A stretch of DNA of 64,000 nt from Cryptomeria japonica (taxonomy: Eukaryota; Streptophyta; Pinopsida; Cupressales; Cupressaceae): contig NC_081412.1 of the NCBI RefSeq assembly GCF_030272615.1, forward strand, positions 480,743,657-480,807,656, in the 5' to 3' direction. The notes beneath the pieces are model-generated. The model was not told the origin of the DNA. It did not search any database and saw only the letters and a list, made by a program, of their open reading frames with translations. This document shows, one piece after another, positions 47,777-59,180 of the stretch. Made by a program: the position numbers and the translations under genes. How positions within the stretch are numbered: position 1 is the first letter of the stretch; each line of letters opens with the position of its first letter.

Positions 47777-48862
47777 TGTTGGTATTTTGATGATGTTTAG
47801 TTGTGATTGTCATTGATGGACACATACTTATTTGATGAATGTATTATTCTCAATCGGTAGTTGTTCTAACCGGTATTGTATGAATAGTCTTTATTTGATT
47901 GAAGACCATTGATGTTTTAAAGAAGACGCTTATCGGCCAAGTGGTATGAAGACCTGAAGTAGAACGGAGACCCCGAGCGACAGTTAATATTTTGATCAAA
48001 TCGACTATGATCAAGTTTTCCAGTCTTCACATGTTAACCAGTGATTGTTATATGTAATTAATCGATATACATGTAATGTGTGATGAGTTATCATCCATCG
48101 ACACTTTAGCGGCATTTCTATGTCGTGTTACCAAATGTGTCTAGATGCACTGTACCTAGGAAATTGTAATCTAATCCTATTGGATCGACATAAATCAAGT
48201 TCCTATTTAAGGACATCATGTCTAGGGTTTTAAACAGTAGAAGAGAAGTTGATATGTGTGAGTCTTTGAGAGGAAAGGTATCTCATGACTGAGATTGAGA
48301 GTACAAAGCATAGAAGACTGAAGTAATGCTTGAATGCATTAGCAAGGAGTTATCAGGGATCTAATCAAGCATTTTGTGCTACTATCTAGATCTTTCATTT
48401 GTTGATTACTAATATCTTCAACAAGTCTGAAACCCTTAACTGGGTAGGCCCAGCCAAGCCTATTGTAAATCCTCTAACAAGGTGGTTCACAGTTGTGGAT
48501 CTGAAATCCTTTGACAGGGTAGTCTTTAACAGGACTTATCTCCTAACAAAGATTTGGAATCCTAATAGGATCTGTTTTGGTGAAGAACATTGTAAGACCT
48601 TAACCGGTCTGGTTACTATTCTACAGATAGTTGACTTGTGAGTTTTACTCACCGTAGTTTTTCCCATTTGGGTTTCCACGTCAAAATATCTTGTGTTATG
48701 GTGATTGTGCTTTTATGGGTGAATTCTTTATTTGCTATTTGGCTTATTTATGTTTTAACTAGTTTATTGTTTAAGCTACTGCACCGGTTTGCTGGAAAAT
48801 TGTTTAAGAGTTTGGTTAAGTTTTTAGGCATACTAATTCACCCCCCTTCTTAGTATTCATCA
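47777..48862 (+). mobile_element. 3' LTR (1,086 bp)
   Basis: Direct copy of 41437-42522, with the same length, TG start and TATTCATCA end. Differences are mostly transitions, several at former CG sites, which fits methylation-driven decay. It is followed by the TSD ACTAC. Confidence 0.95.
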
Positions 48863-49092
48863 ACTACCACATGGTTCATGACCGCGTCGTGCAATCCCCA
48901 ATAATGGAAGTTGATGTTCTCTGGCTCTATGCATATTAAGCCTCCCAAGATCCCAAAACTGATGACCTCCATTATGGAAACAATAACAGAAGAGACAAAA
49001 GTAGTGCAACCTGCCATTAATATGTTCTCTTTTGTGATCAGCCTGTTGTTGTGCACAACCAACAGAGACAAATCGTCACATTCAATTTTGCA
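48863..49092 (-). pseudogene. Exon of the interrupted minus-strand locus
   Basis: A minus-strand acceptor TTGATTAG at 49093 opens a frame CKIECDDLSLLVVHNNRLIT, then MAGCTTF and GLICIEPENINFHYWGLHDA, open to the retrotransposon edge. The TSD bases, read on this strand as GTAGT, directly follow CATGTG and would make a splice-donor-like GT there, so the insertion may lie at the exon end. No family recognised. It continues the locus whose downstream exons are below 41436. Confidence 0.5.
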
Positions 49093-49142
49093 CTAATCAA
49101 GCATTATAAAGATAATCCAAAATAGAATGACTAATAGTGGAC

Positions 49143-49349
49143 CTCCTTGTTACTCGCCCCTCCTCCTTGTTTCTGTTCATGAGCGCTGACATAATCATGT
49201 TGCCATTCAGTCTCTTGCTCTATGCTCACCTCGTGCTCGCTACGAACATCCCCTTTTTCACTCTCACCGCCTAGAGCATCAGTATAATTGCCCTCATCTA
49301 CATTTCCAATGGCCTCATCTTCCTCACCGGCAGAGCCACAATCATAATG
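49143..49349 (-). pseudogene. Acidic exon, 207 bp, phase 0, uninterrupted
   Basis: The exon is bounded by TTTAACAG and GTCCACTA on the minus strand. Its 69 codons are open and read HYDCGSAGEEDEAIGNVDEG, then GESEKGDVRSEHE, then a Gln/Gly-rich end. The composition is clearly non-random in this AT-rich setting. It splices in phase with the exon at 48863-49092. Confidence 0.55.
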
Positions 49350-49499
49350 CTGTTAAATAAAATAGCACACATCATCGATGCTTTTTATGCCCATATATAT
49401 ATCTACATTTCCACCTATAAGTCCCAACTTCTAGCAACCATGCCATGCAATGATAAATAATTACCAATGTGGTTGTGCAATCACTGAGAAGACGACTTG

Positions 49500-49990
49500 A
49501 CAATAGGTTCAAAATTGGAGACCCGACTCGTGACTCATTCAGATTTGAATCCCCAACTAGTCCTTGACTTGAAAGCCCATCTCCTGACTCTTTCAGATTT
49601 GGATCCCCAACTAGTCCCGCATCTGAAAGCCCAACTCATGAATCTTTTAGATTTGAATCCTCAACTAGTCCTGGATGTGAAAGACCAACTCCTAAATCTT
49701 TCTGATTTGAATCCCCAACTGGTCATGCATCTGAAAGCCCAACTCCTAACTCTTTCAGATTTGAATCCTCATCTAGTCCTGGATGCGAAAGCCCAACTCC
49801 TGAATCTTTCAGATTTGAATCCCTAACTGGTCACGCATCTGAAAGCCCAACTCCTGACTTTCGGATTTGAATCCTCAACTAATCCCGGATGTGAAAGCCC
49901 AACTCCTGAATCTTTCAGATTTGAATGCCAAACTAGTCCCGCATCTGAAAGCCCAACTCCCTCCTGGGTATACAAATTGGATCTCCAGTC
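49500..49990 (-). repeat. 54-bp coding-type tandem repeat with a 108-bp higher-order period
   Basis: About eight 54-bp units (18 codons) alternate between two kinds on the minus strand: GVGLSDAGLV..DSNLKDS and GVGLSHPGLVEDSNLKDS. This gives a 36-residue dimer. A 2-bp deletion (about 49855-49862) shifts the frame, and two units have TGA where others have GGA. The array sits inside the locus between an upstream piece at 50053-50256 and the acidic exon. It is probably a decayed repeat-coding exon. Confidence 0.7.
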
Positions 49991-50052
49991 ACAAGCATTA
50001 AACAATGACAACACCAAGGAATACTACATGTTGCATAATCCATTAAAAATAG

Positions 50053-50256
50053 TTAGCTTATAGGCTGGCCGATGTCATGTGTCTCTGGGAAGTGAACGTG
50101 GCCAACTCCGAGGAGATCATCTGCCTTTAGCTCTAGTAACCCATAATTGAGATCAATAGTTTCCCTCAACCTTTTTCTCAATGCAATTGACATGATTGAA
50201 TTGAAAAAACAGAAGGTGCAACTGACATTCTTCACACTATCAATAACACAACACAT
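50053..50256 (-). pseudogene. Coding-like fragment at the upstream side of the locus
   Basis: The minus frame ends RLRETIDLNYGLLELKADDL and GVGHVHFPETHDIGQPIS before a stop at 50053. It looks coding by composition. Whether it is the first exon is not known, and the part above 50256 reads with stops. Confidence 0.35.
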
Positions 50257-51372
50257 TCACCACAAATGACGCAATCAACACATGACCAATTATTCCCATA
50301 TTTCAATATAAAGTCAGCATGTCGCTGTGTTATGTACAACCCAGCTAACGGTTTAGCCATAAACTATTCATGACATTCCATTGTAGAACATATTTCATTG
50401 CAATTGCAACGAAATAATGACTATGATCCATTGCCAACGCTGTCCAAAAGGCTTCATGTGTTCTCCCCATCCAAAATACAACACAAAAACTAGACTTTGT
50501 TAAGGATTGATAAAGAAGGATGCAAAACACGCTTAATGCATTGGTTGCATCTATTATGGCTCCAAAACGGACCTTTCCTACAACGTGTCAGTGATAGGTT
50601 AGTCAATCACAGCTGCTAATTGCAAAATCGATGGTGTAAAATGAGTGTGTCGCAATTTAGATGGTCACTCTATGTCACATAATACACATGGATTCATTAC
50701 CATTAACAAAGTCTTTGACGATAATTAATGGGTACAAAGACCTCCAATTCATTATTCGGAAGACACATGTCTTTTGAAATGAGTATCTATTCTAAAGGTT
50801 CCATCTCTTTATTGATATGGGAATATTATTAATAATGTAGTCTTAAGTTCCCAAAAGAAAAAGAAAAACACTGTGAAGGATAGACACGTGAGGAGTTCGT
50901 CATGCCAACTGGAGACATCTGAAACAAAACCCCAAATAACATTTCAAATCAGAGTTGGATCATCGAACACATGTAGTTCTCAAACATCACGAACATCGAT
51001 AATCTAGATATACAAATACACTGGGATGAATATAAACACTCCCGTGCAAATTAACATAATATATACAAATTTATAACACATAGTTTGCAAGAATCGGGAT
51101 TTCAGGTTCATATATTCAACACTAGTTTCATGACTCCGAGATCCATACATAACAATCGTACTGCATTTAGGCTAGAAAATAATATCTTATTGTCTAATAT
51201 GGTGCATCTATAACATAGAATATAAGGCATCAACCAATTGCATTGTTTATTTTCATCATTATCAAATTCAGTAAAAGTAAGGACATCAATATTACATGAT
51301 CAAGAACTCAAATTTATACATACATTTCTGTCGCATTAAAAAAATTATATACAACAAACAAACAAACAAACA

Positions 51373-51452
<80 letters not shown>

Positions 51453-52555
51453 CAAGCCCCTTTCAAAAAGTTGCACAAGCCCAAAGATTATTAATAAGGG
51501 GACATTACAGTGCAAGTAGTACTAAATAAGGGAGAGAGAGCAACAACCTGGGAACGTTTGGACGTTTGCCGGGGGACTGCTTAATAGTCCTTGAAAATCA
51601 ACAACCTACATGGATAACTAATGTTAGTGGTAGTCTACATTGGGAAGTAAATGCATTTCAAAAGATATAAAAGGAACCTACATGTTCATATATGAAAATG
51701 CAATTTAACATTCAATATAAACTACCACTAAGTGATATATATCACCTAAATTATATGTGTCAATTTGCCATAGTGCTAGAGTTGTGGCAGAGCTATGTAT
51801 ATCAACCACCTATTTTGGTACTGTTGTTATGTGCTCAAGGACATATGCCTCTATTCCGAGTCGAAATCAATACTATGGTCCGACTAACATGCAACTTAGT
51901 CACACATTTTACACTATATTTTACATTCAACGACTGTGATTGAATAACATGTCACTAACACGCAGTAGGATTGTCTATTCTCGAGCCTTGTTATTGACTA
52001 ACTCCAATTCCAATTGTAAATTGCATCGCGTGTTAGCCTTTGGCTTTACTGTTGTTAGCTACATCAAATCACAAACCATACATTAACAATGGTTTGAGAG
52101 GTTGTGTCTATTATGGCTCCAAAATAGACAAATCGTACAGACTTAACAGTACTGTGTTAGACAAAAGCAGCCATCAAATGAAAAATCTACGATTAAAAAC
52201 CTGCCACAAACATGGGGTGTTAGTCCCCCCAAATTGTTTTTTGTAGCCACAATTGCGAGACTAACTTGAGTTTCATGCTAGTCTTTTCTTTGACAAACGT
52301 ACCAAGTTTTGCAGCCCGCGGCCTCTTCTTCCTGTTGGGATGTTGTGTGAATGCGGTTCCTTCATTTGCAAGATTTTAATGTGCGTGTTATGCACAATAA
52401 ACTACTGGTAACCACGAAGCATGCCGCAACCGTCCTCCTGCATGTCCAAATAATTTCACGTGGGCCCCGAGGAGTGAAATTGAGAACTCGATAGCAACTC
52501 CACATCACATACCGTGGGTCCAAGAGCCATGACAAGTTGGCATGGTATGCATTTC
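50257..52555. other. Non-coding; holds microsatellites and the first palindromic motif copies
   Basis: No coding signal. Motif copies lie at 50549-50573 and 52106-52129. An (AAAC)n tract at 51356-51375 runs into the (AT)n at 51376-51452. Confidence 0.5.
51356..51452. repeat. Compound microsatellite (AAAC)n then (AT)n
   Basis: Five AAAC units are followed by about 38 uninterrupted AT dinucleotides. The AT run can form cruciforms and is probably length-variable among individuals. Confidence 0.95.
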
Positions 52556-52558
52556 TCA

Positions 52559-52816
52559 AAATGTATGTCGATGCATGTCGTTGGTACGATAGGTCCACTG
52601 TCGAGCCACAATACACATAGCCTCCCACATATATTTGCATATATGTTTACTCTGTAGTTTTCGAGTGAGATTAGGTGTGTCCAACTTGTGTCAGACATGT
52701 CTATTTAGGCTTCAAAATGCAATTGTACCAATGACATACATCGACATACATGGGACGTGTCTATTCTGGCTCCAAAATAGACTTATCGTACCAACGACAT
52801 GCATCAACATACATGT
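52559..52816. repeat. Inverted repeat of about 60-bp arms, 258 bp overall
   Basis: The arm at 52559-52605 (containing GATGCATGTCGTTGGTACG) matches the reverse complement of 52765-52816. The right arm includes one copy of the palindromic motif, and the left arm a diverged copy ending GAGCC. A third partial copy is at 52715-52750. This could be a small foldback or MITE-like element; no clear TSD was found. Confidence 0.7.
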
Positions 52817-53039
52817 CTGAGAATAAATATATACGCAAATACATGTGGCAGACACCTAATAGCTACATGAAAGAGAAAGTGAGGTAAAATGTTCTGTTTC
52901 AAATTGAGCTTCTTTTACGTGGTCTTGACCTCGTTTACATGTTATGGTTTGCCTTTTGATGCAAACAGATTCTTGAAAAATCAGGTTGTTGACTGGTTGA
53001 TGCAACCATTCCTTGACTGTGTGTGACCTGCTCTTGTTT

Positions 53040-53118
53040 AGGAGTTGATCTATTGTTTGCTGACAATTAGGAGTTGATCTGCTGTTTGCTGACAATTAGG
53101 AGTTGATCTGCTGTTTGT
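53040..53118. repeat. Tandem repeat, 29-bp unit, about 2.7 copies
   Basis: The unit AGGAGTTGATCTGCTGTTTG followed by CTGACAATT occurs at 53040, 53069 and 53098. The first copy has one variant base in the middle. Confidence 0.9.
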
Positions 53119-55131
53119 TTGATGATAGCAAACATGGCACCTTTTTTATCTGCCTAACGTGAAAAAGGAAGACTAATGCACGAACAAAAACATTATTATT
53201 GAAGGGCTCCTTGTTGAAGCAACCTGCGTCTATTCTGGCTCATTATTGAAGGGGGATTTATGGGACTGCAGTTTTCTGTGTCATGCTGCGGCTTGGGGTA
53301 TGTTGAAATATGCCTCTATAACTTGTATTTTTCCTATTTTGGTTTGGATTTTGTTTAAAATCATCAGGGTTTGCATTGTTTGTTTGCATTTCTTGTCTGC
53401 CTCTATATGTAGGTAGAATAGCTTCAGCCTATGTCGAATATTTGCCTATTTTGGAGCCAAAATAGACAGATACCATCGTGTTAGGGTTAGAGACTGCTAG
53501 GGTTAGGTTTTCTTTTTTTTGATCTAATGAGTAGCTGAGAATAATGAAAACAGAGCATAATATTTCCATAGTTTCTTTTGTCTATGTTTTATTCTGTCAT
53601 TTTTCTCTCTATTGCAGAGGATAGGTTTGTTGAATTGTAGGGTCAGAAGCAATATACACACAGACACACACACACACCAACGGTTGTTTATTTTTTTCTG
53701 GATTTTAATGTGCGTGTATAAGAATGAGCATTTCATTTTTAACAGCTCTACTCACTATGGAAAATTGACACATATAATTATGGAAATATACATACCTTTA
53801 AAATCTTGTAGATAACTTCACTTCGCCAACCCACAAACAACGAACCTTGGTATCCTGACATGACCATGCTACAAAATGATGCCTAATTTTCATAGACAGA
53901 ACACAAAATGACATAGGAAATAAAAAAAAAAAAATTGAATGTCTTAGGGTTTCAAATTACTGCAGCCGCCTAAGCCTCCACCCAAATCGTTGTCCTCTTG
54001 ACACCTCCCAAGGCCACACTCACAACCACCTCTGCGATACAAAAATGATATAAAAAATTGCAATCGAAAACACAGGGTTGATAGAGGAATCATGAAACTA
54101 TCATTATCTGTTAGGGTTTGAATTTATTGATGCCACCATAACCCTACACAACAATCTTCAATCATCCCACCCACCCGTGCGCTACGATACCTTCTCCCTA
54201 CACATGAAAAAACCTGCATGTTAACAGGCGATAACAATATACCCAGACAACTCGCGTTATGCATGCAGTCGACTTTTGTCCTCCCGTTCGGAGCCACATA
54301 TATTTTGACAATGCATACTTACAACTCCAATGGAAGCGCAACTCCTTTGCTCAGTGATTCAACTAGGGACATTGTGATGCCACGATCAACATGGATTTAC
54401 ACCATTGAATATTTTTGCCTCCACTGCGTTCTGCATGCAACTCCCGTATGAAATATATCCAAAATTTTCACGCTTTAATTTTTTTTTGAAAACTGTGCCC
54501 ATAACATGTGACCACTGATGTTAGTCAACTCGTGGATGCAATAAAGCCGGTTACCAAAAATTTAAATTGCGTGGCCGACGGTATGTTAACCGCCTTGCCC
54601 AATGTAACCATCGCATCACCGTGACATCGGCTAGGAAAATGTTAACCGCAAGCAAGATTTTCCATCAAACGCAAAAAGGCAACATCATCCACGTCATCGC
54701 CGTGACAAATACCTCCATGTCATTTGTGGGTCCCAGGCACGTTAGTCTCATGGACATTTCGGAAATGAATGATATGCCTTCGGCATCATGTAGAGGCATG
54801 CTGTTTTGGAGCCAGAATAGCTACAACCATTGAGTTAAGCCAAACATGTTGATCATACCATATCAAAAAGTTACTTATCCCAAAGTGACATGGACTAAAG
54901 AGAAGTGGGTGTAAATGGAGATGATGGTGACAGGGTATGAAAGAGTAGGGCTTAGATTATAAAATGAGTAATAATTTGAATAAAAAACTAATTCACATGT
55001 AAGTGTAATTAGATGAAAAAAAAAGTAATGTAACAAAATGTATAAGATTTGATCTTAGTACAAGAAATTTATTACCAAATTTGTTTGATGTGACTTGAGA
55101 AAAGATGGATGTAATAGGTATGAAATAATTA
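53119..55131. other. No recognisable gene
   Basis: Contains two further motif copies and a short (CA)n tract near 53660-53675. No protein domain can be read. The open frame at 54567-54833 contains a motif copy and looks accidental. Confidence 0.5.
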
Positions 55132-55136
55132 ATGCC
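55132..55136. other. Probable target-site duplication (ATGCC) of the minus-strand gypsy element
   Basis: These five bases abut the outer end of the 3' LTR. The partner copy would lie beyond 64000 and cannot be checked here. Confidence 0.4.
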
Positions 55137-57299
55137 TGTCGTGCTCTGTGAGAAGTGTGATACCTACAACTGCAACACAAAACACTCAATAGATCATTAC
55201 AAGCATGGTTAGCAAATCATAAGAAAAAAGAAGATAAAACCATGACAAAGTGATCAATCGCCTCCTAAGAGATGCGAGTATGGATTTGCTCTCAGATCTA
55301 GATAAGCAATCCTAGTGACTTGACTACACCTAGATGGAGGATTTGAAATGATAATGACATGCAAAGATGAGATTGATTATGCTAGATTGATCCAAGAGAC
55401 TAATTAAGCTAATGATAAGCATGATTTAAGCTATGAAAAAGATTGATTAAGCTACATGATTCAACAATTATGCTAGAAAATGATCAAATTGAACTAGATC
55501 TAAGATGCAATTGCCTATAATAACAATGCTCAAATGATATGCTAGAAGATATATGCCTATAGTAACAATGCATAAGATGAAAATGAGATGGTATCCTTAT
55601 TTCTCCAAAATGGGGGATATTTATAGGATTTCCAAGGCCAACGGTGAGGTGGCAGGAATCAACAATCAAGATTGAGTCTGAAGATATCAAGGGTGAAATT
55701 GGAGGAGGTCAGAGAAGAGGTTGGAGGAAGAGACACTTGTCATCTCTGTGGTGACAAGTGTCAAGGAGCTTTGCTCATAAAAGGGAAAGTGTCCAAGAGA
55801 GGAGACATGTGGCCAAGGTGCCATGTGTCTCAAGAAGAAAATATCCACACCATAGGAGGTTAGGATAAGGAGGTTAGAATGTGCAAGATAGGATAGGGTT
55901 AGGAAAACCCAAGGTTAGGTGGAATGAGTTAGGTTAGAGGGATGGTTAGGCTAGGTGGTTAGAAGTTAGGAGACATGTGGGTAATTTGAATTTAAAAATT
56001 CAAATAACAAGGAAATAATAATTAATTCTCAACAACTCATAAATTGATTTGTTTTCATTAATTAAGGGATTAGAAGAATTAATTGAAGTGGGGGGAGGAT
56101 TAATTAATTTGAATTAATTAATCAAAGGGGACTATTGAAATGAACCTATTAAATAAATCCTGAGATTTATTAATAAGTAGATGAAAGGGGGAATTTAATC
56201 AAATTGCTTAATGAATTCAATTAAATTAGGAAGGGGGATTAATTAAATGCGAGGTATGATGACGCATTGATTCAAAGAATAATCTCATTTTGATGATGAT
56301 ATTGGTTTGATAGGATGCCCCAGCTATTGATTGATAAATTCTGATATGATGATGCCCCCTCGGGAGATCAATTGAGATAATTGATCTTTGGAGTGTTTGA
56401 TTTTTTTGCAAAATTGATATCCTGATTAGAAATGATTTGATGTCTGCAACCGTGGTTGATGAAAATGGGAGTTCTATGATCATGGTGATGTGGCTTTTTG
56501 ATTATTGATAAAGCTTGATTGATTAGATTGATAAGATCGAGATTCAGTTTGGTTTCAGGAATGACATCTCCTATATAAGACAAAGATGATCAAAGCGTCT
56601 GGTTTTAGGAACGATACTTCCTGTATAAGACATGATCAGAATGTTTGGTTTCAGGAAAGATACATCCTGTATAAGACATGATAAAATAGATGAGATGTGA
56701 TCAATTGATATATTTGATAAGATTGATTGGATAAAGAATTAGTAGTTTGTTGATATCAAGTTGCAGAAAGATTCAGATATGCTGATGTTGGTTCTGTTGG
56801 TAGGGATAGCATAAGATTTTCGCTGGGTTGACAATATCTGGAGAGAGATGAATCATCATTCTAATTGCATATACACTTATGATGATACCTTGATGATTCC
56901 TATGATAGATTTAACCTTGGATAGAATGAGCATGCGAGATCCCATGCAAGAATGAAATGCAAGCTAAATGCAAAGCTACGACCGGACCAGTCACTGGGTT
57001 ATTGCGTTTTGTCATCATTGAGCTTTTTAAATGTGGGAAGTGAGTGTAAACATCAATGGTATAATTAAATCATGATGACCTGAGCACTGCTTTCCTGGAT
57101 TTTGATATGGCAAGTTAGCACAAGCATCGAGGTATAATTGAACCGAGATGACCTGAGTGTTGCTTGCGTAAAACAGACAATATTAATCATTTCAATATGC
57201 AAATCGGAAATGTCTTCAATGATACTCCAATGATCATGTCCTGAGATAAATTTGCATATAATGATTAATTTATAGACAACAGACAAGAAAAATATCACA
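55137..57299 (-). mobile_element. 3' LTR of the gypsy element (2,163 bp)
   Basis: On the plus strand it reads TGTCGTGCTCTG at its start and AATATCACA at its end. The first 337 bp align with 63664-64000. A minus-strand TATAAATA is at 55618-55625. The region 55980-56230 is full of AATTAATTAA-type sequence, as in the LTR at 17.4 kb. Around 56540-56690 a phrase GGTTTCAGGAA...CCTGTATAAGACA recurs three times. Confidence 0.95.
55618..55625 (-). promoter_or_regulatory. Probable LTR TATA box
   Basis: The minus strand reads CCTATAAATATCCCCC. The site is about 480 bp from the LTR edge that faces the PBS in the 5' copy. The corresponding part of the 5' LTR lies outside the window. Confidence 0.6.
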
Positions 57300-57318
57300 T
57301 TCCTTCCTTGTTTCTCTA
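57300..57318 (-). other. Polypurine tract
   Basis: On the minus strand AGAGAAACAAGGAAGGAA directly precedes the TGTGATATT start of the 3' LTR, the position of a plus-strand primer. Confidence 0.8.
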
Positions 57319-58040
57319 GTCAAAGACATCTTGGAGTTACTCAGAAATCATGATAGCGAAAATCAATATAGAAAAGTTGAACAATCATGTTAAAATCATT
57401 ATCCAAAAGATATCATCCATGTGCTTAGACTGACTTTGTGATAGTTTGATTGTTGACAATTTGATCTCGTGTTCAATGTTGTATATGTCTTAGTTTTCAC
57501 TTGATAAGAGTTGTCTAACTGTTTGTTCTACTTGTTTGATTAAGCTCAAAATGATCAAAAGTTTTGCCCCCAACTAGGTGCAGGATTTTGCCCCAAGCCT
57601 AGAAACAAATTCATTATGATATACCCAATGATCCAAACCATGGAAAGAAGCCACCTGGGATGCCTGCGTATGTACAAAGGCTTTATTATGGATATGAACA
57701 ATGCTGATGGAAAAGAAAGCAAGCAGAAGGATGCATGAACTAATAGATGGAAGAGCTAGCCGACAGATAGCGCCTGTTTTCTAGGTTTTCACCATCTGTT
57801 TTTATTGCACTTTTTCTCATATTTGATTTTTTTTTATTTTCTGCTTTTTCACTTTTTTTTTGGATGTTTCTGCTTTTTCACTTTTTTTTTGTATTTTTTT
57901 GCTTTTTCAGTTTTTTTTTATTTTTTCTGCTTTTTCATTGTTTTTGAATTTTCTGCTTTTTTACTATTTTTGGATTTTCCTACTTTTTCAGACATAAAAC
58001 TTCTTCAGATGCATGCTATTGATGGGTTCTTCGAGCTGAT
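57319..58040. other. Non-coding 3' internal region with a T-rich repeat
   Basis: No coding frame is recognisable. At about 57790-57990 a unit CTGCTTTTTCACTTTTTTTT recurs about six times with variation, a low-complexity repeat. The plus-strand Phe-rich frame across it is an artefact of composition. Confidence 0.6.
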
Positions 58041-59075
58041 CTCCATCCTGTGTTGATAGCTGATATGCTCCTGACCCAAATACTGTTGTGACCACAAACG
58101 GACCTAACCAGTTTGGTTCAAACTTTCCTTTCTTTTATCGATCTGCCTGGTTGCGTGGATTTTCCTTTAGTACTAGCTCCCCAACTTGAAAGACTCGTGG
58201 TTTGACCCTGTGATTATAACTCTAGCACATTCTTTGTTGATATGCCTTTAAATGATCAAATGCATTTTGTCTTCATTCATGGATCAATTCTAACTCCTGC
58301 AATCTCGATACTTGATGTTCTTCATCTGGAATAGTACCTTTTAATGATACTCGTAGAGAAGGTATCTCTACTTCTATTGGCAGTATTGCTTCTGATCCAT
58401 AAACAAGAGAGAAAGGTGTGGTACCTGTTGGCATGCAGATATTGGTATAGTAGGCCCATAGAGCAGGGTTCAATTGAATATGCCAATCTCTTCCAGTATC
58501 ATTCACTGTCTTTTTGAGGATTTTTAAAATAGTTTTGTTTGATGCTTCTACTTGCCCATTCCCTTGTAGATAGTAGGGTGTGGAAAATTTGTGTTGGATC
58601 TTGAATTTATCACATAGCTCTTATACATCCTGATTCTTGAACGATCGCCCATTATCAGTGATAATGGTCATGGGTATTTCATAGCGACAAATGATGTAGT
58701 TCAAGATAAATGCAACAATTTGTTTTCCTGTGATATTTGTGAGAGGTACTGCCTCAATCCATTTTGTGAAATATTCTGTAGCCACAAGGATGAATTTATG
58801 ACCATTAGATGAAGAAGGATTTATTTTTCCTATGAGATCAAGACCCCATTGACATAAAGGCCAAGATGTTGCCAAAGCATGAAGTTCTTTGTGCTGGTGC
58901 ATGAATCAAATTCCCATGGATCTGACATTGTTTGCATGTTCTAGCTATTTGAAAAGAATCTTGTTCCATGGTCGGCCAATAATAGCCCCAAGCGTATGAG
59001 TTTTTTTGAAAGGGTAAGACCACTTGAATGAGTGCCACAAATACCGTTATGGAATTCATGTAAAGCCTTCTTAGA
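58040..59075 (-). pseudogene. Integrase (zinc finger, DDE core, C-terminal GPF-like domain), broken
   Basis: Integrase joins the element's DNA to the host chromosome. The N-terminal HHCC finger is visible from LHEFHNGICGTHS (about 59060) through GYYWPTMEQD and CKQCQ. A one-base insertion near 58987-58992 separates its halves. The DDE core shows WGLDLIGKINPSS (first D), IITDNGRSF (second D) and GNGQVEASNKT (E). An in-frame TAA at 58621-58623 falls between the second D and the E. The C-terminal part (to about 58060) reads KFEPNWLGPFVVTTVFG, typical of the gypsy integrase tail. All three catalytic residues persist, but no single frame encodes them. Confidence 0.85.
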
Positions 59076-59180
59076 TTCTTCTTATTCGAGACATCTTAAA
59101 AGAGTATCATCTAGACCTCGTTTAAACAAGGTATCCACGACGAGAGTAAAATGGGAGGATTGGTGAATAAAGTTTCTCTT

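Larger units (their letters stand above)
41437..48862 (+). mobile_element. Complete non-autonomous LTR retrotransposon (7,426 bp) without pol
   Basis: Two direct LTRs of exactly 1,086 bp, a tRNA-Met-type PBS, a PPT and a 5-bp TSD define a full insertion. Inside are a gag-like frame with zinc knuckles (42573-43831) and a 1,077-codon frame of unknown function (44292-47525). I found no protease, reverse transcriptase, RNase H or integrase motif, so mobilisation would need enzymes from another element. The two LTRs differ at scattered positions (roughly 5% by eye), so the insertion is not recent. It sits in a minus-strand gene-like locus. Large retrotransposon derivatives of this type are known in plants, but I do not recognise this family. 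Confidence 0.9.
50549..54821. repeat. Dispersed palindromic motif: GTCTATTTT - GGCTCC - AAAATAGAC
   Basis: Copies or partial copies occur at 50549-50573, 52106-52129, 52699-52719, 52759-52782, 53228-53241, 53445-53467 (opposite orientation) and 54801-54821 (opposite orientation). The best two keep 9-bp arms. Several carry a following TATCGTACC-type extension. The motif was not seen elsewhere in the window. Confidence 0.75.

Noticed and set aside
57805-58056. Phe-rich plus-strand frame that looks like a membrane protein
   Set aside because: It is translated from a T-rich low-complexity repeat in the 3' internal region of the gypsy element.
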